Part shown: positions 39,068 to 50,700 of the stretch, piece after piece
How positions within the stretch are numbered: position 1 is the first letter of the stretch
Layout: each line of letters begins with the position of its first letter
DNA from: Sweltsa coloradensis
Lineage: Eukaryota; Arthropoda; Insecta; Plecoptera; Chloroperlidae
DNA: 64,000 nucleotides
NCBI GenBank assembly: GCA_024449915.1
Contig: JAMZAV010000911.1
Coordinates: forward strand, 1 to 64,000
Reading direction: 5' to 3'
Notes under the pieces: generated by a model
Told to the model about the DNA's origin: nothing
Databases searched by the model: none
The model's input: only the letters and a program-made list of their open reading frames with translations
Program-made: the position numbers and the translations under genes

Positions 39068-39832
39068 AAGTGAGATGTTTCGTCTCACTTTAGGGAAGAG
39101 GTAAGCTCAACTTGAGGAGTAAGTTTCATTGAGAGTTGTCAACAGAGGCGATGATTTAGCTTTCTTTCTTCAAACTGAAGTATCAGGGCTGATGTCTTCT
39201 AAACTATCTCGTTCAACCTAAAACATTGCAATAGATCGTGTATATGAACGTAAGAACAAGTACAAATATATTAATGTAAACACAAATTATTTTAACAGTA
39301 AAGCGGCTAGTTGAAACGTTTTAAAATATACTTTCTCTGTACATAGTAACCACACTACTTCAATAGTCACTGTCAGTGATATTTTGATGCGTCTACAATT
39401 TAACCCTCCCCCTCTCCCCACCACCATGTAAGTTAATGCATGTAGGTCTCGAACAAACAAAAGGATCTGAAATTAACGATTAAACAGCATTAAATTACCG
39501 TATTGTGCCAAATATAGGCCAAACCTGAATGTAAGCTGACCCCCTAACTTTTCTTGTTGAAATATTAAAAAACATATGCAAAAGCATAAGCAAATATTAG
39601 CTGGTAACGAACTTGGAGACTTAAAATAATTAAGAAAGGGTAGGCTTATATTCAGGACAATACAGTACTTCTGGTAGGTACCTTATTTATTCCGTTCGGT
39701 AATGTTTATTTTTTAAAATTAATTTTGGGGGGTCGAAACATTGAGGGAACTGGTGAGCGCATCTTTACATGTGTACTAGATGGTCCATACAATTATTTGT
39801 TCGCCATTTTAATAAAACCATCATGTATTTTC

Positions 39833-40637
39833 TAGGACTGTGCGAATCCACGAAAGTCGAGTCAATTTTAGCAGATTCAAGTTTTCTAAATAATCGAAAA
39901 TTTGAATTTCCAACCATTTACCCGCCGTTTTCTCGCGTGTATCAGGAAGGCAACAATTATGTTTTTAAACGCGAATTAGGTCACGAAATTTCAAACGAAG
40001 CTTTTTTCAAAGTTTTGGTGGAGGTGCCGGGTAGGTAGTCAAAATTAAATTAATCCTGGGCTCCTGGCTGGTACATATGGTGGTGGTGCCGGGTCATAAA
40101 GCAAAATTGTGAGATCTTAATAATCGTTTGTACTGGAGTAAGCTAAACATACTTCATATCAAAATATTGACATTACACAAAAAATGCATAATTTCGTAAT
40201 TTTGGTGGAGGTGCCGGGTAGTCGAAATTAATATGGTGGTAAAAACTGTCGGAAACTTTAAAAACTGAAGGCTGAAATTGAGCTTAAAATTAAAACTGAT
40301 TCTCACTCTCATGTGCTTGTTTTTCTTTTAAATTAATCATAAATTGTCCTGGAATTTGTGATAGGCCCCTACTGATAATTTCAAACTAGGCGTTTCTTTT
40401 TTAAGTTGTGCATAATCAAATTTTTTTTTGGTAGGTAAATAACGAAAGATTGCGAATTTTTATTTTCAAGACGTGAATTTTCAAACTTTAAAAAAACATT
40501 TATGCACATCTCTTAAACGATAGGCTACGCAAAATTCCATTGGAAAAGATTCGGAATCGCTTCGGATTCGCGAATCTTCGGAATGATTCGTTTCGGATTC
40601 GGACTCGAAATGGAAAACATGGATTCGCACACCCCTA
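39833..40637. mobile_element. hAT non-autonomous element with 8-bp target duplication
   Basis: The left end TAGGACTGTGCGAATCCA and right end TGGATTCGCACACCCCTA are inverses. Both sides carry the perfect target duplication GTATTTTC (39825-39832 and 40638-40645). It contains three GGTGGAGGTGCCGGGT-like motifs (near 40018, 40080 and 40203). No transposase frame. Confidence 0.85.
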
Positions 40638-41562
40638 GTATTTTCCGAAATCAATTCAGTTTGTTCCACTCAGATTAGTCCATTTATGCATTCACACACA
40701 TTTTTTACTCAGGTCACCATAAATTACTTTAAAATTATTAGCTTATTACTTTATTCGACTATAACCTCAAAACACTAGAAGTATAATACTCAATGTCATA
40801 ACCATAAAATGATCTGTAGTGCCAAGCAAAAAATGTAAAATGCAGTCTTAACTTCATGCATGGTGGCTCAAACTATTTGGTATGACCAGTGAATGATGAA
40901 AAAGTTAAAAAAGGTATGACATTTTTTGCAAAGGTAGGCCCTATGTAATTTTGGAAATATTATGCAGTAATAGTAGTCTTCATCGCATTGTGTATCATTC
41001 CCCATGTGAGGTTATACCCATACGGAGCGTTAGCTCATACTTTTGGAGGCACACATTTTGGGGATCGCACCTATTGCCTAGTTATAAGCTGGTTGATAAG
41101 ATAGTGGTTTAGTTAGGGAGCTGGTCTTTGTTGCCAGAATAATCTTTTATTATTTTGTATTTTGGTTTTCAACCAATAAACCAATTCACTAATTTATGGG
41201 GTGCTCCCTCTATCCAATCACTTCGTTCATTTGAAAATGACATTTCAAAATATTCAACTCTCACTACATTCAATGAATTAGTTTATTCCGCATTATTATA
41301 ATATTATAGTCAGTTATCCTTTACACTTATTTATTATTCTATGTAGTTTAATACAACCATTTCAGTCAATTATCACCTTCTATTTCATTCATACACATTA
41401 CTAGTCATTTTACCATTCCCAATGAATTAACCACTTTCACCTTATTATCTGAGATTCAAACTTATGAATTTAAAACATCTATTTAATATTGTTGTTATAT
41501 TATGCTATAATATCGCACAAAGTTGGTCTCCGAACACAGCAACATATAAAGCAACCCCTCAC

Positions 41563-41706
41563 CGCAGTGTTAGTTTGAGGATGTCCGTTATGCCCACCAC
41601 CATTGAGATTGTCGTGGTTGTCAGATTCGTCTTCTATGGTCAATAGAGAGAGGTTGAGGCCCTCAGGATCCGAGTACTCGCGCAGCCAGACGACAGTTCG
41701 CTCGTT
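41563..41706 (-). CDS. brp: brp candidate last exon, 48 codons (or read-through to 41500)
   Basis: Acceptor CTTGCAG at 41707-41708, phase 0, which fits exon J. It reads NERTVVWLREYSDPEGLNLS and continues acidic and Asn/Gly-rich to GHPQTNTA, where a GCG/GTGAGG donor lies at 41561-41562. Ignoring that donor, the frame runs to a stop at 41500 through a Cys-rich tail containing CFICCC. Codon-like GC content and a matching phase favour an exon of this gene. The sequence is not recognisably ELKS, and the usual GIWA-type C-terminus of vertebrate ELKS is not seen. AATAAA-type signals (TTTATT on the plus strand) occur near 41282 and 41329. Confidence 0.55.
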
Positions 41707-44700
41707 CTGCAAGCATTTGTGGAATTTATGTTGAGGTCATGTGGCAAAAATATACAGTTCCAAATATAATCTCACAATGAAATTATTTCAAAACTTCTGA
41801 TTGGAGTTTGTTCTTTGTTTGTTTGTTTGTTTGTGGTTTATAGTTGAATTCCTATAGTCTACCGGTAGTGTTGATCAGTGTGTGTTGATGTGATCAGCTA
41901 ATTTTGGTAAAATGAAGGTTTCTGTAACAATCACAGAATCCGCTTGCGTGGCACAACCAATCCTACAGCAGGGCAAGAAACAATGTGACCACTAAGGTTA
42001 ACTTGACGTGGCAATTAACAATAACTAATGAAGTATTACGTGCAATACAATAAAATTAACGCAGATCCCGCTGTGCTGTATGCTGGTCGCATGTGGTGCT
42101 TTAATAAGTAACACGTTGTAGTTTGTAGGCTAGATATGAATGCAAAGCAGTAATTTCTATTGCTATATAAGAATTGATGTTGATTTTATAGTCCAAGTCG
42201 CTCTAAAAATCTTTAAATTTGAATAAGGAAGTGGTCGCAGGTGGCAGGGGAAGGAGGGGAAGATCGGGTACGTTCGCCTCGTAGGCATATGACTATGGTA
42301 GAAATGGACTTTTCCCAAGGTCAATCGTTAATTTTATCTGAATGTTATTAATTTTCTCATCCTCTAAAGCACAGGTTTTAGTTTTAGTTTCAATCTTTAT
42401 GTGATTTTACAATATGCATGTTTTACTTTTGTGTTTTAAGTGGTTGAGAGTGCAGTACAGAGTTTGGTAATAGCACTGGTGCAACGTCCACCAGTGCTAA
42501 ATTCTAAAAGTGCAAAATCCTTAAAGCCCAACATCCCACTGATGAACGCCATGAAAGTGCAAAAACTAACAATTTTAAACCAAGTAGGCCTGCATTGAGG
42601 ATTTACAATTTCGAGGGTTTTTCATTTGGAGGTTTGAGAGATTGTAGTAATGCGAGGATGGTATTTTTTTTTCCTTTTTGGCTCCAAAGTCCAACTCGCT
42701 ACCTTCCCGTGGTTTGGCCTGTGAGTAGGGGAGTAGTGTATTCCCTAAAACTAAGGGCGAGCTCTGGCCGGTTGGGGTGCGTGTTGCAGAGAGAGCTATC
42801 GCGCAACTTTTTATCACACCTTTCTTCATTCACACAGCCTTACTCATATTTATTTTCTTCTTTCACTTTTTTCTTCTCCATACTTGCCGGCCCTCTCTGC
42901 AACGAGCACTCCTCCGTTCCCACCCAGTTTAACCCATCCTATCCAACATCCTCACTCCTTCCCATTAACCCCCCGCGTCTTCCCTTACCTTCCTCCCTTT
43001 GGAAAGAAGAAAAGATGGTGGTAATCCACAATTATGGAAAAAGAAAATTTGGAAGATTCCAATACACTTGACATGGGCACTGACAACTCTACTGTTGAGT
43101 GCCCTAAAACAACATTAACTAACTAACTAACTCCTCTTCTCAATTTAGTAACAAGTGGACGCAATCGGGACAAATAAATAATGATGGAATAATGGAAAAG
43201 CTGTAAAGATTGTACAAAATATTGTCACTTGAGATATTGATTATATTTTATCAATGATCAATATTAGTCCAGAGAACCCATCTTCTTGCTCAAAAAACAT
43301 GTCGATCGAAAGTGAAAGCTTCGTAAAAGTATACTGCGCTGCGCCTGTGGGTAAAAATTAAAAAGCTGTCACTGTCGATCGACAAGTTGCTGTTGTTGTT
43401 GTTGTTGTAGTTATTGTTGTTGTTGTTGTGGTGTGAAAATAGACCCCCAGGAGGCAGGCAGACCTCGATTCTCACCTCTTGCTTCAGTCTGTCCATGAGT
43501 CGCCTGCGGTCGGACCTCAGCTGGTCAACCTCCTCGGATTGTCGCGCTGTTCGGATACCCGATACCTCTAGCAGGGCGAGATGCGCATCCTTCTCGCTGA
43601 TACCAGCCTCCAGAGCTTCTTGCCTGCAACAAGATAGACATGGTTACTATTTCAAAATTATGTTAAGCAACATTCAGCAAAAACATGCACTTTCTGTTTA
43701 CTGTTCATAAATTATTGTGTGTAGGCCTATGTGTGTTCAAAATAAAAATCTAGCAAACTATTCACTATCTGCTTTCGAATTAATATTTGTGTGCAATCAT
43801 GTTCAAGAAAATGCCAAGATCTGCTTAGCTGCTTCGAAGTTATACCTAATATACAAATGAAATGTAATGTTTGATTGCTTCTTAACAATTTGCATCGCCC
43901 ACTTCAAGGAATAGTCAGAATTGAAAGATACCATATATATCAAAGGAGATAAAATGCATTTACTTGAAGGTATCAATTGATTCAGTTAGACGATTTCGGC
44001 TCAGAGTTTCAATAAAGAAACGTCAAAGAATGGTAAAGTATGAACATCGTCTCGTCTTTGATCTTCAATCATGGAGCGTTAATCGTTATTTCAACATGCA
44101 CCACTATCTAGCCTAGGGGATGGAGAAGAAAATCCCATTCTGGTAGGAACTAGCCACGGCTATGGGGAGGAAAGGAAGTTCTCCTGTCATGGTCGTGATT
44201 ATCGTTGTCATCGTTCGGGTTTTCATGGCCGTTGTCGCCGGGAAGGTCTTCAAGGGAGGACTTCGACGACGACCGCCAGCTAATGTTTGCGTGATGGACT
44301 TTTTATTTTTTCTCGCCTTTTACGATTAGGATAGCCATGCTCTGAGCCAATTCTACCCCGGCCCCAGTATTTATGGATAATACGTTTTCTACTTATACAT
44401 AAACACTGGCTTTAGTAACAATACTAATTCTACTACGAAAACGCTTAAGTACCGCCGCGTAGTTGGATGAGCGTAATTGGTGCATTGAGCTGCCATGTGT
44501 TACGCGGATTTTCTGTTGTTCTGTGAAAAAATCATTACTTCGTCGAAGATCTTTTTTAAAATTAATTTAAATTAAATAAAAAATTAACTTAATTTTTTTA
44601 ATAGTAAAATTGCAATTTTCATAAGAAATAATTATTTGATTGCGCTCAAATTCAACACGAGTATATTAATTCATAAAATTAGGGTTCTGTGAAAAAATCA

Positions 44701-47700
44701 TTACAATCGGATGAAGCATGTAGGTGTTATAAGTCAAAGAATTGTTTTGTTTTTTTTTTTTTTTAAAGTAAAATTTCGATTTTCATGAGAAATAATTTTT
44801 CGATTACGCTCAAATTTCACACGAATATCTTAATTCATACAATTAAGGTTCTGTGAAAAAATAATTACAATCGGATAAAGCATGTAAGTCGAAGAAATTT
44901 TTTAAAAATCGAAAAAAATCGTAAAATTGCGTTTTTTATAAGAAAAAATTCCCGATTGCGCTCAAAAACGTGGCAGTTCTAAGTTCAGAGATTTCAAAGG
45001 CCTCCATAAAATTTCATCGCAATCGGAGTATCGGTTTAGCCGGAATCGTGTTAACAGACACACAAAAATACAAAAAAAAGAAAGAAAGAAAAAAAAACAT
45101 TCCGGATTTTTTTCTCCAGTGTAGTGAAATGGAATCTTCGCTTCGCTCGCTACGCTCATCCAATCAGTTCTGGAAAATGCTTTTAGTATATGAAGTTACT
45201 ATTAAAATCTTCCTTTACATCACAAATATCTCAAGAGATTTCAAAACACAAATAAAAATAAACTACACTTATTCTTAGAGAATTTATAGTTCACGTAGCC
45301 ACATACGAAAAAGCTTACAAAATCATCTTCAATTCGTGTAATTGATGAAGGAGCGAGAAAAGAGACTACAAAAGTGTAATCCCATCCCACATTGTATGAT
45401 GCACAAAAGAAATCCCTTTCAGCAGTTTGAGTGCCACGAATCATAAGACGGTTACTGTCTGGCGCACGTCGTACGGCTTCTCACGTAGCTTCGGCTCTTT
45501 GAAAGTTTCAACTTCTCCACCATTGAATTGCGTTTGTCAGCAAAATACGCGGACACTCCTTATTGGATCGTCAAATCAATATTTCTAAATGATCAATCTC
45601 ATCTCAATATGAGACGCTGTTGCTCAGAGTCTTTTCATGTTTCCATCTCGTATGGGAGACGACTCAACGACGCACAACAAGATTCAAGAATCGCTCGCTG
45701 ATTGTGGAATCCTTAGACCTCACTCGTCATCGATCTAGTTCTGAACTCAAACGTGAGAGTTCACAGAACTTGAGAAGTCGACGAATCAACTCGAGCAACT
45801 CAAAACGTGACGAACATTTTCTCCAATATAGCGACTCCGTCTCGACGATTTCAATAAAGCTGGCACTCGAAGAATGTTTTTGACATTTGAAATTGGACTT
45901 ACACGATTTTGTAATAACGCAAACGTGATGCAGAATTACGGGGAATATTTATTGTTGCCATCACTGGCAAAACGAAGCGTTGTGCATGGTTAAAAAATTA
46001 CTAGGAAGCTTCGCAAACGCTTTTTCAGGCGCGTTGTTGGATGAGCGTATTTTTTATAAAACGAAAAAAGCGTAAAAATGCGATTTTCATGAGAAATAAT
46101 TTTTTGATTGCGCTCAAATTTTTCACGAATATATTAATTTATAAAATTAAGGTTCTGTGAAAAAATCATTACAATCGGATAAAGCATGTAGGTGTTATAA
46201 GTCGAAGAAATTCTTTAAAAATCGGAAAAAATCGTAAAATTGTGATTTTCACGAGAAATAATTTTTCGGTTGCGCTCAAAAACGTGGCAGTTCTAAGTTC
46301 AAAGATTTCGAATGCCTCCAGAAAATTTCATTGTAATTGGAGTATTGGTTTAGCCGGAATCAAATACTCAAACACACAAAAATACAAAAAAAGGAAAAAA
46401 ATATTCCGGATTTTTTTCTCCAGTGTAGTGGAATGGAATCTTCGATTCGCTCGCTACGCTCATCCAACAATGCGATTCTTTAGATCCCATAAAAACCAAA
46501 TGCAGGCTACTGAAGAGGTGACATTGTCCGCTTCAGTCACTCTATTATGGAAGTGGAATAATGGGGAAGGCAATATGTACGCATTCAACCTTGACTGAGG
46601 AAACGACTGAGTGAAGCAGGATTCAAATATTACAATGCAATTCTTTACATCCAATAAAAACCCAATGCAGGCTAATGAAGAAGTGACATTGTTCTCTTCT
46701 GTCACTCCATCATAGAAGTGGAATAATGGGGAAGGCAATATGTAGGGCCTCCCCATTCAACTTTGACTAAGGAAATGACTAAATGAAGCGGGATTCTAAT
46801 TACGGCCCCGATTAAGAACATCGCACCGCGTGCTATAAAATATGTAGAAGTACTCACTTAATTGGCATACCTACTGTCTGTATAATATATTATACAAACT
46901 GAAAACTAAATCCAAAAACGAGCCCTTACTTTTTAAACCTTTGCGGGTAAATCAATTTGAAGTTCTCCTGATTTTACCTGCGATTTTTAGACACTTCCTT
47001 CATCTTTCCACAATTGGGAAGTGGGCTCAATATGTGCACAAGAATATGAAACGGACACAGGCCTAGATTCATGCATTTTTTTTTACCTACATTTATATAT
47101 TTTGTATTTATTTTTAATTATTTATTCATTGTTGATTGTGTAGTTTAATATTGAACTGTTACGCTTGTAAGTGGAAGAACGATCGTTTAAAGATTGAACC
47201 ACGTCACTTTTGTCGTTGTTCTGTACAACCGTGAAACAAAATAAAGCTACTAACACTAAAGGTCAGCAATGAAGTTTGTTTCGAAATGAAATGGTTTAAT
47301 CTGTAGCCATTTTCTCTTTCCCGCGCATTGATATAAACTTCAAAGTTCAAAGTGCTTACGTATTTGGATTTTATTTTTCAAAATTAAATGTATGCTGTAC
47401 TACATTGTGAATTATAATGAACGTTTAAACGTATTACTAATAGAGGTGTGCAATTATTGATTTTATGGTTCAAATAGAATATCGAAAAGTTGATGGTTAA
47501 AAATTAAAAGTACCGAATACAATTTATAAATATCGTTTTTAAATAACCAATATAGCATAACAATAACCAAATTTACTCGATTATAGGTCGCACTATATAT
47601 TGAATGGCATTAAACTGGGGTGCAAGCCACAATCAAGTGCAAAATTGTCAACACTGTTATTATCGATTTTCAATAGATTCAGGTAACGTTTCTGAATTAG

Positions 47701-50700
47701 TTTTGTTCACCCCTGACGTTGCAAAGTAATTACTGAATATTGTCAAATGTCATAACCGTAGCTAGATTGTAACAGGAGAAGAAACAATAATTGCCCAACT
47801 CGGGGCAGCCTGACGAACGGCACCAACAGCCACCATGGTGGAGGTGCCGGATCGGATTCGAAATTCTAATAAAGGTATTCAATATAATAGCTGTGTTATT
47901 CGCAAACATTATTCGAATTCCGAATATTCGCACACCCTTAATACGATGTATTATTATGTAAACTAGAACCACAATTCAATATCAATAAGCCTATCATTTT
48001 GTTATCATTCATCATATGTTTGTTATCATTATTCAAGAAAATGTCATATCGAGAAAGAAGTACACTTTCCTTTTCTTCGTTTGCTCAAGATACATGGCTA
48101 AATCTCAAGTAAATTTATTTCGTTGGAAACATGGCAGGGACACGCAGATGGTTTAAGCAACGTAACAACTGGCTCATCTCTGTTGACGCTAGCTAGCAAG
48201 CTTTGATGTAGCAAGTGGAGGAACTCCGTGATCTACCATTCTTGCTGGAGTTGGGTCCACACATTTCTCTACAGGCTCACAGGCTACATTCCATTTTCCA
48301 CGTATCTAGGGCGACGGTCGTTCGCCCGCAGCCAAGCGCACGCGACTGCTAGTAGGCGATGATAACTCGACCCTGTTTACTCCTACCCGAGTTGGGGGGT
48401 TTTCAGCTATCTGCACACGCCGTCCCGAAAGATTTACAATCTTGAAACTCGGTATATGACCTGATATGTGGTCCATGACATACAAAAAAAATCAGCCCGA
48501 TCCGATAACCCGTTCTGTGTTAAAAAAAGTGCGTAAAAATCGACAAAAACCTTCCGGCTGGCTAGGAGAAAACGATACATCTTAGAACTATGAAACTTGG
48601 ACCACACTTAGATGTACCTCAGACTCATATACTTCCGCCGAGAAGCAAGCAATATTACACCCCCAAAACCCCCTAAATCATCCCCTAAAATTTAAATAAT
48701 TCATAGCTCTAACCCAAAATTGAATTTTTATTCAAATTAGTTATTAAAATTATGTTCTAATGTGTTTTAACCCAATCGGTCTATTCTTATTATAAAAACT
48801 ACATTTTGTCAACCCCCATCCCTAAAAGTTTATATTATTTTTACCTTGATTTCCAGCATTCACCATGAAGGCACCGATTGAGTTATCAGCATGAAACTTG
48901 GCATGATGGTACATAATAATATGAAAAATAATAATCCGCCGGAAGGCAAGCGATATTCACCCCCACTGTACTGTTCCCTACCAGCTACCACCCTTTACTT
49001 TGGGAAAAACGTTAGGTCGTATTTAACACAATTTTAATATTTTAATTTCTGACTAAAATTATGCGTCAATGTGTTATAGTCCGATCAACAAATCACACAA
49101 AAACCCAAGACGACATTCACCTTAGGAAATGTAATAAAACATTGTATATTGCCAACTACAGATTGTTAACAAAAACAAAAGATGGTAGCTTTTGTTTCTA
49201 GACAATCTGTTAAAAAAAAAAAAAAAAAAAACGGCAACCAAGCTCTCCATCAAAAGTCTTCGGCTGTGAATGCTGTGAGATATAAAAGTTGAGCCAAGCA
49301 TTTCATTCTTTCACCCTAGTTTCGCACTGAAAAAAAGTAAGATCATTTCGCCAGTTGACGAGCGCCAAGCCAACCATTTCCGTTGTAAATAAAGTTATTT
49401 TTTTAACTCAAAATCATAAAAAATTACTTGGCCATTGACTTTTTAGAGTTCTCGTAATGAACCAAATTCAATGCCCAAGTTTTTTTTTATGATTTTGAGT
49501 TTAAAATTTTTACTTTTTTTACAACGAAAATGGGTGGCTTGACGCTCGTCAACAGGCGAAATGATCTTACTTCTTTTTTTATGCGAAATTAAGGAGAAAG
49601 AATGAAATGCTTGGCTCAACTTCTTTATCTCACAGCATTCACCGCCGAAGACTTTTGAAGAAGAGCTTGGCTGCCGTTTTTTTTTTTTTTTTTTTACAAA
49701 TTTTTGTATTTGGGGGTTAAATAAATAAATAAATAAATAAATAAAATAAATAAATAAATAAAATAAATAAATAAATAAATTGTATTTAGAGTCTACCCAC
49801 TCAGTTATATAACTGATATATAACTTCATACTACCCTCGCCACTGCCGTTTGTGACGAGAGCGAGAACATCTGCGTTATTCACTTCGGTTGCAACCACTT
49901 TAAGAGGTTTAGGGTGGCCAGAGAGACGTCAGAAATAGATTAGTCCAGATAAGACGAGATCGTCGAGCGTTAGTTTAACACCTATTATAGTATGACCAGT
50001 TTCCTTCAAACATGCTTGTTCAGTGGAAGGGCAGGAAGGTCACCTTGTCTGATGGTTGCAGTTCGATACATGATATGAGATGAGAATGCGTGTTATTATT
50101 ACTAGGAAAACGCTTAAGTCCCGCCGCGTTGTTGGATGAGCGTAATTGGTGCATTGAGCTGCCATGTGTTATGCAAATTTTCTGTTGTTCTGTGGCAAAA
50201 TCATTACTAAGTTGAAATTTTTTAAAATTAAATTAAATTAAATTAAAAATTAACTTAATTTTTTTTAATTAATCGTAATTGTTAAAAAAAATCGTAAAAT
50301 TGGATTTTTATAAAAATAATTTCTGATTGCGCTCAAATTTACACTAATATATAAATTCATAAAATTAAGGTTCTGCGAAAAAATCATTACAATCGGATAA
50401 AGCATGTAGGTGTTATAAGTCAAAGAATTGTTTTAAAAAAGAAAAACCTGTAAAATTTCATTTTTATGATAAATATTTTTTCAATTGCGTCAAATTTCAC
50501 AAAATATCTTAATTCATAAAATAAAGGTTCTGTGCAAAAATCATTCAAATCAGATAAAGCATGTAGGTGTTATAAGTCGAAGAATTTTTTTAAAAATCGA
50601 AAAAAATCGTAAAATTGCGATTTTCATGAAAAAAAAAATTTCGATTGCTCTCAAAAACGTGGCAGTTCTAAGTTCAGAGATTGCGAAGGCCTCCATAAAA

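Noticed and set aside
42595..43071. 158-residue plus-strand frame
   Set aside because: Low-complexity pyrimidine-rich sequence ending in a (TAAC)n retroposon tail; no domain.
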